Below are positions 33,801-44,415 of a DNA stretch of 64,000 bases, one piece after another. The translations under genes were made by a program, and so were the position numbers. Below the pieces are notes generated by a model. The model saw nothing but the letters and a program-made list of their open reading frames with translations. It had not been told where the DNA came from and made no database searches. Within the stretch, counting starts at the first letter, position 1. Every line of letters begins with the position of its first letter. Source of the stretch: Phoronis australis (lineage: Eukaryota; Phoronida; Phoronidae); the NCBI GenBank assembly GCA_002633005.1, contig NMRA01000350.1:381642-445641 (forward strand). Direction: 5' to 3'.

Positions 33801-36800
33801 CATCTGTACAACACGTTTTTGCTACAGAATTGGATAGATTGGTATTCTTTGGCAGTAGAATAATAAATTTGGAGGCAGTTAGAGAAGTGTCGTAGGCAAT
33901 CTGATTTGGCATTATGTTGATCGGCACAAACTACCTACACTGTAAATTTGAGTTTGATCCCGTAGAAGCTCTCGGTCAAATTTCAGCGTCAGAGCAGGGT
34001 CGTATTCAGCATACATGTATAATAGGGACCATTTCACAAAAAATATGATTGGGTGGACCCGTTGTCTGTGATTTAACTATACGTATTATACTGTACTATT
34101 TACTAAGTATCAATAGACACGTATTCTTGACCTAATGGTTGCAAAATTATTATCAAAGAGCTAACCGTCTATGCTTCGACACCATTCATGTTCTGTACAC
34201 AACATCTCTAACATGTTTAAGTTATGTAGGACAATAGCTAAATGTCCAAACTTGGTCAACTTTGGAACATCATATCTCAGAAATATATATAGCTGATCAG
34301 ATTCATATGAAGCATTTATATACTATGGTTTTACTCGAGTAATTTACACCTACACTATATGCGAAGGGGTCTAAATCCGCATTTACGAAGACGCAACGCA
34401 GATAGCTTAAATCACGTACAAAATGTGTAGAAGTGGGAATTAATTTTGACACAAAGTACTCGACAATTCAGTCAACGATGAAAAATGCCCAAAACTGCTT
34501 CAGCAGGTATCTTGAAAATGAATGGTATATGCAACGGAGAACAATAAAATGATTTACTATGCGGCTGCTCCTTAATGGGGGGCTCAGTAGAATGGGAATT
34601 TAGTCATAATAGGTTGTCACCCAAAGTGTATGTGGTATAAAGAAAAACTGCGCATGCGTTAAGCATGATTATGTATCGATATTTTCCTTGCAAAGGTACA
34701 GTTTCTTTGAAGATTTTTTGTTTTTAAATTTTGCCCTCCTTAAAATCATGCGGCCGAAGGTTAGTGAAAAACCAATGCAACAGTTGTTTGGGAAACCCTG
34801 GCCTACATGTAGCCACGGCACAAGAAAATCGGATCCCTAAAAATTTACAGTTATTATACAAATGTACGAGTAAGGACAGCATCAGAACGAAGCTCAGCTA
34901 TTGAAAGTATGAATGATCGCTTGCTATTACTTTTAATGCACGATACCAAAAAACAATATTGTGGTTTTTCTCCTAAGAACACGCGCATGTGGTAACATGT
35001 GGAGATAACTCACCAGCATCGGCTTGAACGAACACGACTAAAAATTCCCATATTTGTGAAAGACTGGTTTAAGAAGGAATTTTGGTATATTTACGATTTT
35101 AACTATTCTGATAAGGGCTTAATATCTCATTTCTAAGGATTTTTTCCACACGCCGGGCTTGGTACTTTTCGCATCGACACTCAAAATTAAGGAACAGGTA
35201 AAATTCATTGTTTATTCACACTCAAATTCCATATCAAACCCGTTGCCGAATTGCAATAGGAGGAGGAGGTAATTTATTGATGATACTTAATTTTGGAAAA
35301 AAATCTATTCTATCATTTGCAGTTCAATCTATTTTTGATGAAATTTACGCATTAGCCATAAATCAATTGTCAAAAACTCTTATTTGCATTTTCAATTTGT
35401 GTCGCCTAGTGCTCTTGCTATGAGCAAAAATATGAAGTAAATTAACATTTGCATTTTGACTATTCATCTTTTGAAGACTTTTTGCATTGTTTAGAATCCC
35501 TGGATGATAAAACAATGTAATGTACCCCTGCATGCAGTTAAGCATGTCTATTACCTTGTTTCCAGACCCAGCCTATGGACACAAAGGTGTAAATTTAATT
35601 CTCCACTGATCAAACTACGGTTATGAGCAAGAGTTGGATAAAAGCTGAACCGAATTTGCAATTCTTCTTGCACGATATGTGAGTATTACAACCGGAAAAT
35701 TTAACGTACTGATGTTAGTCGACGCATGTACATTTCCAGACAAGGTGGTCGTTTCTTGCAGAAATCATGTAAAGAAAAACTATTTTCTAGCATGGTGCAG
35801 GACTTCTAAGTAATGTTTTTGCTTGAACTAAATTGCTGTCTCTGATGTTACAAACGTCTTCGTTACGGGCTATGGGCTGCATTTGCGTGTCGCTGTTTTC
35901 TCGTATATTATCGATTAGTGTGCAAATGTACAATACAATAGCACGAACATCGATCTGAAAAACAATAAACGGTACTTTAATTTTTTTTGTTTGTTTTAAC
36001 GACATTTTGTAGCTTTTTCGCGGGAAAGATTTTGATTAATTTACTGTTGCATGAGCGGCGCAGTACTCAAGTAAGTGCGGGTTATAGCCCCCTCCCCCCA
36101 TCCCCCTATGATGCGCCGCCCATATTTGGAGTGTCCAAGCATCAGATTTGCATTTTCACCAAATTTGCCGTGATTGCCCCTCTTTTCACGATTCTGTTAT
36201 TCGTGCAGTGCGATGAGATATATTTTCTTTTCCGTAGACGGGCAAAGGGTCTTTCACGGTGGCTGCGCGTGTCTCGTATTAATTGTAAAGGAATCTGCAT
36301 CAGCAAAATAGCTAAGAAAATCATAGGCTTTTTGGTGTCTACAGTCAATAACAGTAACCTGATGATGCTTCCCTTACGGAAGGATGCAACTGACGAGTTA
36401 AGATTCTGTACAATATGCATCTTTTGGATATCTTACCATTGTCATTTTAGGGTTAAAAACAGTGCTGACCATCTGGTAGGTACTTTGCTGCAGGAGACAC
36501 ATAAACCAATCCACCTTGACAAGCCAACTCGTCAAGCTTAGTATCAACTAGAGTACTGTCTATCGAATTGTTTCAAACGATGAATCAAATGTCCCATAAT
36601 TGTAAGTGCCGTTTCATTATGGATGGCAGGCTTATACTATAAGTGCCAGAGGAGAACTTACAGTGTTGATGTCTTGTTAGACTTGCTACCTTCATAACGC
36701 ATCGAAAGGTAACACTGCTTTCTCGCAATGCTATTGTACTGCAATTCACGAAAGTTACAATCGTTTTGTAGTTTTAGGTCTTTTGTAAGATGTATGGTAG

Positions 36801-38780
36801 AGGTGGTGATGGTCCCGGTTGACTATTTGTGCCGGAGACTAGCAGTGCATCAAGGTCCACGTCACGCTATCAAAATGCATCTAAGATCACTCACTATGGC
36901 AACTGCCAACGTTCAAAACAGAAAACAAGAACTTGACACAAAACAGAACCCAGAACTTGACACAATGAATGGATTGACAGTGATCTGTCAAAACTGGGTG
37001 TTCACAGTACATGGGACTAATAGTTCAGTCATTGTGAACAAAGCTCTTTCCTAACGAAAAACACTACTCGAGATTTTAACCCACGGATGTATGAACAGTG
37101 TCGAGGTCGTAAAGTAAGTTATGGTAACATTTACAAATTATTTAACCGTACACATTCAAAGGAATTGGTGTTTCACCGACTACAGGTTTCACCGACGATC
37201 CGTAAATTTATACAAACCTCGCAAACGCCGAACTTTACCTGATGCACCGGAGTGAAAACGCCCACCTCACAACTGTAAATTAGTCCCAAATAGAACAAAG
37301 TATGCCTAAGGTATGTGCAGTCATTACTAATCACTCAAGCCAATTTTCTGCATCTGTCATAAACATATCGACCTGTAATTCGCAAAAAACAGCGTGAAAC
37401 AGTCGTATCCCAAAGGAAAACACGCGGGGTAGTGGCAACTCGAACCACCACTTTTTCAGCGATCCTATTGGCAGAAACAAAAGACTGGTGCAAATCTCTC
37501 ATTATGCACCCGCCTTGTTTATCGTCGACAGATCGATACGCACACATTGTCTTAGAACACTTCAGGAGACTCATGTTGTTGTTAAGCTGTAAATTGTTTC
37601 CAATAGTTCGATAACAAACACCTATTCCCATTGAAATCGTTCATTGCCTCTAAAGGAAGCACAAGCATAATAAGCTTTTGAGTTGGCATAGCATCAGTAC
37701 TTATGGTTTTTATCACTTTTGATTGATTTTGGATTGTATAAATTCAAACTAGAAAAACACAAGAAAACTTTTAACCAAAAGAAGTATGTCCCAGGCTGAC
37801 CTTGGATAATAAAAACGCAAACATTGCCATGTGACGTATGTTTTCCAGAACGCAATGAACGTAAACAATGGAAACATAAAATGGATTGGGTACAAGGGGC
37901 CTCGAAAAACGACTGCATGAGAAATGCTGATTTATTCGAGATGGGAATTCCATTCAGTGACACTATTGGAATCCCTCGGCTACCACCGCAAACAGTACTT
38001 TAAGACATAAGGTATATTATGTAAACAACAAATGCAAAAAGTCACCCTATCGGGTTCCTTGTTATCTCACGTCGGGCGTCCTGAGTAATTCCTTTTGCAC
38101 TATTGGACAAAGAAATCGAAAACCTGTCGTGAATGGCCAAATCTATGCGAATCGTTGCTGTCGGTGACAACAAGGTATTTTTCCGCTCCAAATATTAACC
38201 ACCCTATCATTCTGTCACCGTGGGCAAAAATTGCTATGGTCACAAAGTTCCAGTGACTTTGAAATAAGTTTACCGTAATAATAATCTAAAAGTTGGAAAT
38301 TACTGCCCTAGAAAGTCCATATTGAACAGTGATTTTCCCTCACTTTTGACTTACTTCAGTTTTTTTGCAAAATAACTCCTAACACGTGTAATTTAAAATA
38401 GATTTGCAGCAACAAATGCCCAAGAATATTCCGCATATTCGAGTAATTAACTTGCTATTGGAAAGACCTACGTGGACAAAAATCAATCAAATGGTCAATT
38501 TGATCTGATTGTATATGTTTCTTTGTTACTAATACGAACCTTTGTCAACAAAAATCGGTGATCGATACTGGACATCAACTCGTGCTCAGTGCTCTGCATA
38601 TCCACACACCTTATGCTCGTACCATACAGTATGTAGTTGAAATACCACATTCCTCATAACTGATTGTGACTCTTAACAGGTACGACTTAAAATCACGATA
38701 GATTTAATTCATGTTCTAGCTTAAAAATATTGTAAATTCGGTCTACTAAAACTGTTAACCCTCTAATATGTTTATTGCTT
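30860..38780. other. Long intergenic region, one MITE
   Basis: Nearly 8 kb without a supported gene, between the divergent starts of coiled-coil genes B and C. It must contain both promoters and their untranslated first exons, but I could not locate them. The longest open frame (35987-36541, 184 codons, plus) and one at 36728-37054 have no recognised domain or splice context. Confidence 0.45.
31693..31941. mobile_element. MITE with GGGGCCCGTT ends
   Basis: A 250-bp element whose ends are inverted repeats: GGGGCCCGTTTCGAGAAACT on the left, and GGGGCCCGTT followed by AACTGACTT on the right when read in reverse. The interior is AT-rich with repeated ACTTAAG/ACTTACATGTAAGT words. The small open frames at 31498-31725 overlap it and are artefacts. 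Confidence 0.75.
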
Positions 38781-38794
38781 TATTTTCAGGAATC

Positions 38795-41700
38795 ATGAGT
38801 AAAGTCGGAGCAGATTTGAATCCGCGATACTCGGACGACCGATATCGGTATACTTTAACGCATCTCAAAAGTAAGTTGAACAAGGACTTAGAAAAAATTA
38901 CTGTAACTCATCAGGACGCTGTCAAAAAGAAAGAAATACGAATACAGGAACTTGAAAGTGAGAGCGACCTTAAAAACGAAAACATTCTATTACTAAACAA
39001 GGAAGTTGTTTACGTCAGGAATAACCTGAGGTTCTGTGCGGACGAATTGAAATTGCGCAAAACTGAAAAGGACAATTGGAGAAAAAGATGCGAATCTTTA
39101 GCAATAGACCTAGTCAGAACGGTGGATCATTTAAAATTGTTGGGTGTACTTTCCCAGAAGTCACTCACAAGCCTCGCTAATACCGGACAGAAGTTAAAAA
39201 TTGCACATGCCAGTCTTAGGCTGCAGGAGTACATAGCTGAGAAAAATTCCGCTGACAAATATCTTCAAAAACAGAAGAAAGTGTTGAAGGAATCTCCAAC
39301 GGATGAAGTAAAAGAAAATGTTCGAAGTTTTGAAATTACACTTGAGCTTTTGAAAGAACAAATTGCAAGTGTGGAAGACATAATAAAGGCAAGGAGAAGC
39401 GAGCTCAGTGGTACTGGCATTGACGACAAAGAATTAGATTCAGAGTTTTGTCGACAGAAGTTAACTTCTGGAATAGATAAATTATTTAGCGACGTTCAAG
39501 AGGCATTGGCGAGCTCGCCGAAATCCACAACAAAATTACCCGCCTCGAAAATTACTGATACTGTGAAGACAACAGAAACTGAAGACAAGGTAACAGTGGG
39601 AACACCTGTTAATGAAGACTTGGTTGAAAAAGTGACAACCCTTGAAAAAGAAAAGAAAGAGTTGTCGTTGGAACTGAGAAAATTGAAAGACGAAAGGCAC
39701 AACGCGTCGCCTGTTAGTTTGAATGATAAAGCAAAACCCGTTCAAGAGGTGTTTGTGTCGTTTCAGACTAACATTGCTGAGCTGACTTCTCAACTGGCTG
39801 AAATGAACGTCCTTCTCGAGACAGAACAGGAAGCTAACGGAAAGTTGGAGCAAACAGTCGCCGATCTGCGCACTGAAATCGAACAAATTAAGAAGCAGGG
39901 TAGTGATGAAGATGGGGTGAAAGAGAAGTTGGAAAAGGATGTCCAAGAATTGAATATCCTTTTTGATGAAGAAAAAGAAACCGTAGTTCGACTCAAAGAA
40001 GAGATTGAAAAACTTCAGACTGAATGTACAAGGTTAGGAAAACAAAACACGGGTTTATTAAAGATGAGAAATGAAGCAGCTACCAAGAAAAAGGAGATGG
40101 ATTCTGAAACAGACGACCTAAAAAAGACACTAGAAAGTGAACGAGAACTATTAAAAACATTAAAAGAAGAGAAAAATAAACTTTATGCAGATAATAAACA
40201 GCTTAAAATGCAAGTTATTAACATTCAGAAACAAAACAAAGAAGCTGAAAGCGAAGAAAAGAATTTGTCGGAATTGGAAGAACTAAGGGTTCATTTTGAA
40301 AAAGAAAGACTTGCTTCATCTGTTCTCCGTGAAGAAAAAACCAAGTTAAATACAGACATGCAGAAGTTGCGAAAACAGGCCCAACGGCACGCAGATGATA
40401 TTGCGTCGCGGACCAAAGAGCTTGCTGGCATAAAAGAGCATTGTAGAACTACGGATGATAAGAACAGAAAACTGGAAGCAGATGTGAAGCAACTAACAAT
40501 TCAAGTGAAATCCTTGGAGAAACAGAGGTTAAAGACAAGTGGATTGAGTGGAGAGCTCCAAGAAACTAACGCTCTGTTGGAACAGCACAAAACAACAACG
40601 TTAAATTTGCAAGACGAAAACAAAAAATTAAGAGCAGAAACGGGCGAATTGCAATTGAAACTTTCAACGTTAAATAATGAAATGGAGTCCCAAATCAATA
40701 AATTAAAGTCAGAGCTTCAAGAAACAAAATCTAAGCGTGACTACGAAAAAAACGAAAACAGACAAACACAGCAAACTGAACTTAAAAATGGGACTGTACC
40801 TTTGACGAGCGGTGCCGCGGCTAGCGACGACCTAAGTAAACTCCAAGTGCAGCTGGAACGAGAGATACAGGCAACACAAGGGTTACGAAACGACAATACT
40901 CTGCTGAAGACGGAGAAAAAGAAGTTGCAAGAGACAATAGACCGATTAAACGGGGAGCTTACATCTATCTCACATGCCGTTCTCAAAGAAAAGGAAGAGA
41001 CTCGCAATGCCCAAGATGAATCTAGGAAGCTTCAAAGCGATTTAAAACAAGCCGAAATTAAGATGAAATCAATGGAACAACAGAAGGTAAAATCGAAGGG
41101 AAGTAATGGCAACTCTGAAATTTCGGAACTAAATAATTTGTTGGAACAGGAGAAGAAGATCTCTGAGTCCTTACAAAACGAGGCAAAAGAGTTACGTCAA
41201 CTGCAACTTGACATGACCAATAAGCTAGAAGCTTTGGAGAAGCTAAAGAAAGAGAACGAAGGTAGATTGAAGAGACAAAAATCTGAAGCAGATGAACTGC
41301 AAGCGACTTTGAATAAGGAGAGAGAGGCTATAAAATCTCTTGAATCGAAAGTCAAGAGATTAAAGACGACAGAGGAAAAGTGTGAAAAATTAAAGAAGGA
41401 TGTAGACGATGGCTTGAAAGCTTTACAAAAAGAAAAGGACACGGTTCAGAAAGCAAAAGAGGAAAACGGTGTCCTATTAGAGCAGGTAAAACAGCTCACT
41501 GAAGAAAGTGCTGAACTTAGCTCTGACAAGAATAAAATAAAACGATTGCAGCGAGAAACCAAAGATTTGGAATTGAAATTAAAACAACTTGAACAAGATA
41601 AAGAGACTGAGATTGCAGAGCTCAGTAGAGATAAAGCAGAGGCAGAACAAAAGGTGGCGTCGCTGTCTAAAGAGCTTGATGAAAAGAAACTGTATCTAGA

Positions 41701-42082
41701 ACAAACAAAAGGGAAATCTGAAGACTTGAATATAGCCAAAGAATCGATCGCAGCAGACATGACTATATTGAAGCAGAAGAAAGTAGAAGCAGAAGAGCGA
41801 GTCAAAAGTCTCTCTGCTGATGTAAAAGAGCAAAAGTTGCTTTTGCGCAAGGCACAAGAGAGGATGAACGACGCAAACATTGAGAAGGAACAGCTTTATG
41901 TTGACAACAAACAATTGAAAAAGCAAATCAAAGCATTACAGGAAGACCTCGCAAAACAACAGGCGGAGGGCAAGGGTTCGGATGAGGAAAGGGCTAAACT
42001 AGAGGAAGAGCTTAAATCAGTGAAACAAAACCTCATGAAAATGAAAATGATTTTTGCGGCGATGAAACAGAAAGGAAAATAG
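38795..42082 (+). CDS. Coiled-coil protein C, NPRY-head family, short tail (1,095 aa)
   Basis: A single 3.3-kb coding exon. The open frame extends upstream to an ATG at 38768, but that ATG lies in the intron: the acceptor TTTATTTTCAG ends at 38789 and the ATG at 38795 matches the start of the paralogues. The head has NPRYSDDRYRYTLTHL (about residues 8-23), then the shared region with NWRKRCES and LELLKEQI. The rest is coiled coil, Lys/Glu-rich, with a low-complexity gap near residues 245-290. It stops at KMIFAAMKQKGK, which aligns with the KMVYKTAK position of B and KLLYKTVK of A. It therefore lacks roughly the last 265-275 residues of the others, including the YQKHKETIR block. Function unknown. 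Confidence 0.87.
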   Translation: MSKVGADLNPRYSDDRYRYTLTHLKSKLNKDLEKITVTHQDAVKKKEIRIQELESESDLKNENILLLNKEVVYVRNNLRFCADELKLRKTEKDNWRKRCESLAIDLVRTVDHLKLLGVLSQKSLTSLANTGQKLKIAHASLRLQEYIAEKNSADKYLQKQKKVLKESPTDEVKENVRSFEITLELLKEQIASVEDIIKARRSELSGTGIDDKELDSEFCRQKLTSGIDKLFSDVQEALASSPKSTTKLPASKITDTVKTTETEDKVTVGTPVNEDLVEKVTTLEKEKKELSLELRKLKDERHNASPVSLNDKAKPVQEVFVSFQTNIAELTSQLAEMNVLLETEQEANGKLEQTVADLRTEIEQIKKQGSDEDGVKEKLEKDVQELNILFDEEKETVVRLKEEIEKLQTECTRLGKQNTGLLKMRNEAATKKKEMDSETDDLKKTLESERELLKTLKEEKNKLYADNKQLKMQVINIQKQNKEAESEEKNLSELEELRVHFEKERLASSVLREEKTKLNTDMQKLRKQAQRHADDIASRTKELAGIKEHCRTTDDKNRKLEADVKQLTIQVKSLEKQRLKTSGLSGELQETNALLEQHKTTTLNLQDENKKLRAETGELQLKLSTLNNEMESQINKLKSELQETKSKRDYEKNENRQTQQTELKNGTVPLTSGAAASDDLSKLQVQLEREIQATQGLRNDNTLLKTEKKKLQETIDRLNGELTSISHAVLKEKEETRNAQDESRKLQSDLKQAEIKMKSMEQQKVKSKGSNGNSEISELNNLLEQEKKISESLQNEAKELRQLQLDMTNKLEALEKLKKENEGRLKRQKSEADELQATLNKEREAIKSLESKVKRLKTTEEKCEKLKKDVDDGLKALQKEKDTVQKAKEENGVLLEQVKQLTEESAELSSDKNKIKRLQRETKDLELKLKQLEQDKETEIAELSRDKAEAEQKVASLSKELDEKKLYLEQTKGKSEDLNIAKESIAADMTILKQKKVEAEERVKSLSADVKEQKLLLRKAQERMNDANIEKEQLYVDNKQLKKQIKALQEDLAKQQAEGKGSDEERAKLEEELKSVKQNLMKMKMIFAAMKQKGK

Positions 42083-43790
42083 TCTGACCGAATTTGTTTT
42101 CTGTTGAGTCAGCATCAATTCTACAATCTAGCTATGCCATCGTTGGGTCGATCTTGAATTTGCATGATGTTTTTTCTGGTATTTTCGCATGTATTTTATT
42201 ATTTGATTTTCATTGTATCAGTCTTCTTTGTAGCACTAGCAATCAACTGCCGATACGATTATGTAGCATACAATACACCTATTTGTCAATAAGTGCACAA
42301 CTCTGTGGGCTTGATCTAATCTTGCACTATTGCCATCTGCACTCCAGTTTAAAATGTAGAGTTAGAGGAAAGGGTGATTTTGTAAGATGTTGTTGACATG
42401 TGAATTTATATTATGATATAATGCGAATGATCCAGGCCTTTTAGTTTCAACGGATTGTTTATTGTGTTAAGACATGGCCGCCTTTGGACTTAACAGAAAC
42501 GTAATTGATTGCAGGAGAAAAATCAATAGCTCGCGTTTTACGATTGTGAGCGAAACAGTTATTTCGTATTTGTAGTAAATTAAGGCACTATAAGTTCCAA
42601 TAGTTCAGTGCCAAAGTCATTAACACTGAAGTGCTGAATTGGTGAGGGTCACTAACACGAAAACTTCCGGTTGTGATTTGAATCTCGATTTTTCCCAATA
42701 TAGTACATGCATGATAGTTTTTGAAAAGACGTTGTATTTTATTTTCTGCAAGGAAGAGTTCGCTCAATCACCAATTGTTGAACCAGCAAAGGCACTGGTC
42801 CATTTACGACGACGATTTTCTCTTCACGAAACTTTTATTAGACTTATAACGCTATCTGTTCTTGAAAAAACACGCAGTAAAAATCAGATGCCTTATTGGG
42901 TTGACACGACCATCCCGCCGAACGTTGGGAAAACCAGTACAGGACGGCGCTTCATTGAAACTCAACTAGCTCAATATATGGGATAGACACGTCAACTGGC
43001 TAACGCAGTAATTGGCTTCTCATTAAAATTCCAGTCTCACGAACCACTTTGTTAATCATCGATCAGGATAAGTTCACCTGCGTTCGGCGAGTGCGAATTT
43101 TTGGTTTTGGCGAAAGTTATAAACATTTGAGTTGTGAGCTTGGCGGTATCTAATGAATATTTTAGATTGTGATAATTATGCACTTGATGGTCGATATGCG
43201 TGTAATAGCCAAATACGGGAATCGAAGCTTATGTGGAGGTCTAGGTTTGTATCTGCAATTTAGTGACCCACTCAGGACCCTGCCTGGTAGCCAAAGGTGC
43301 TCCATCTTGAAAAATTATGTAACAGAATTTCAGCGTCCGTGATGCAGAGAACATTTTTGTGGTTACCAGTGGTAGTAAATTGTAACGTAAGGGGAAGAAG
43401 GTGAACCTCATGGCGACTGGGACATCTCTAAGAAACCCTTAGTCCGGCACTATGCCTCCATTTGTTATTTATAACTGTTTTGTACCAGTTACAAACATGA
43501 TTAGACAAACTATTATTACTATCATAGTTCGGGAATTATGGAAGCAATGAATCGGATTTCTGTTGCATTCGGCCAACAATATTCGAGGACATGCACGTAT
43601 GGCCCACATACCTTTCATTACGATAACTATGCCCTAATTTAAAACTCCCTCAAATCTATAAGCTCCACGTAGTCCCTTTTCGGTTTGATATCTTTCAAAG
43701 CAGATGTCAATCAGTTTATCATTTGGGAATTCGCATATGGGACTGTGTGGGTCAACAGACGCTACCGCAGTCATTTTGTCACTTCATTAC
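42083..43790. other. Intergenic, nothing supported
   Basis: No remnant of the missing tail of coiled-coil gene C was recognised after its stop codon. A 115-codon frame at 42639-42986 has no known domain. The last part is the 5' flank of the discoidin gene. Confidence 0.4.
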
Positions 43791-43791
43791 T

Positions 43792-44367
43792 ATGGGTGCA
43801 GTCGCATTGCGTATTCTTGCGTATTTTGTGGCCGGTTGTGTCTACGCATTAGGTGCACCGAATGAAATTGTACTCGACCAGCTAATACAAGAGTACGAGG
43901 AAAAGATTCTTGTCCTCGAGCAATCCATTCGCGATGTGAAAGCCCAAACAACGGCCTTGGACCAGGCGTTGTCGCACAAAGAAAAGTCTTTGCTTAACTG
44001 TCAACAGTACTTGCAAGATGGTTATTTTAGAATGGCTGAGGCTGGTATTATTGACAAGTACGACCAGTTGATATCAGCGCTTGGAGTGACGGTAGACAAG
44101 ATTCATCCGGACTACAGAGGTACATGTACTCGTGTTACTAAAGGCTAATAACGCGCTGTTAAAATCGCTTCTATATCGTTATATGGTTAACATCTTAAAA
44201 AGTAAGTATAGGCTAGGCCTACCTACCGTTCTCGGTTCTATTTTACCAGAGATCTTGAAAATGGACATGAATCAGATATGCATATGTGCAGCTGGAAATT
44301 CTTGACAAATTGAGATATTTGTCTCACGGTGAAAGAGTGTGGTCTTAAGAAATCAGACTTGGCAGAA

Positions 44368-44415
<48 letters not shown>

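Noticed and set aside
35987-36541. 184-codon plus-strand open frame
   Set aside because: It has no recognisable domain, no signal peptide with a convincing start and no splice context. An overlapping minus-strand frame is equally unconvincing.
38768-38794. Upstream in-frame ATG of coiled-coil gene C
   Set aside because: The nine codons cross a TTTATTTTCAG acceptor and have no counterpart in genes A or B. The ATG at 38795 fits the family start.
15317-42082. Processed-retrogene origin of the three long coding exons
   Set aside because: All three have a good splice acceptor at nearly the same place just before the ATG, so they keep an intron and look like DNA-level duplicates. A single ancient retrogene that gained a UTR intron before duplicating cannot be excluded.
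43723-43791. Upstream in-frame ATG of the discoidin gene
   Set aside because: Starting there would bury the hydrophobic signal sequence behind 23 residues. The ATG at 43792 directly begins a normal signal peptide.
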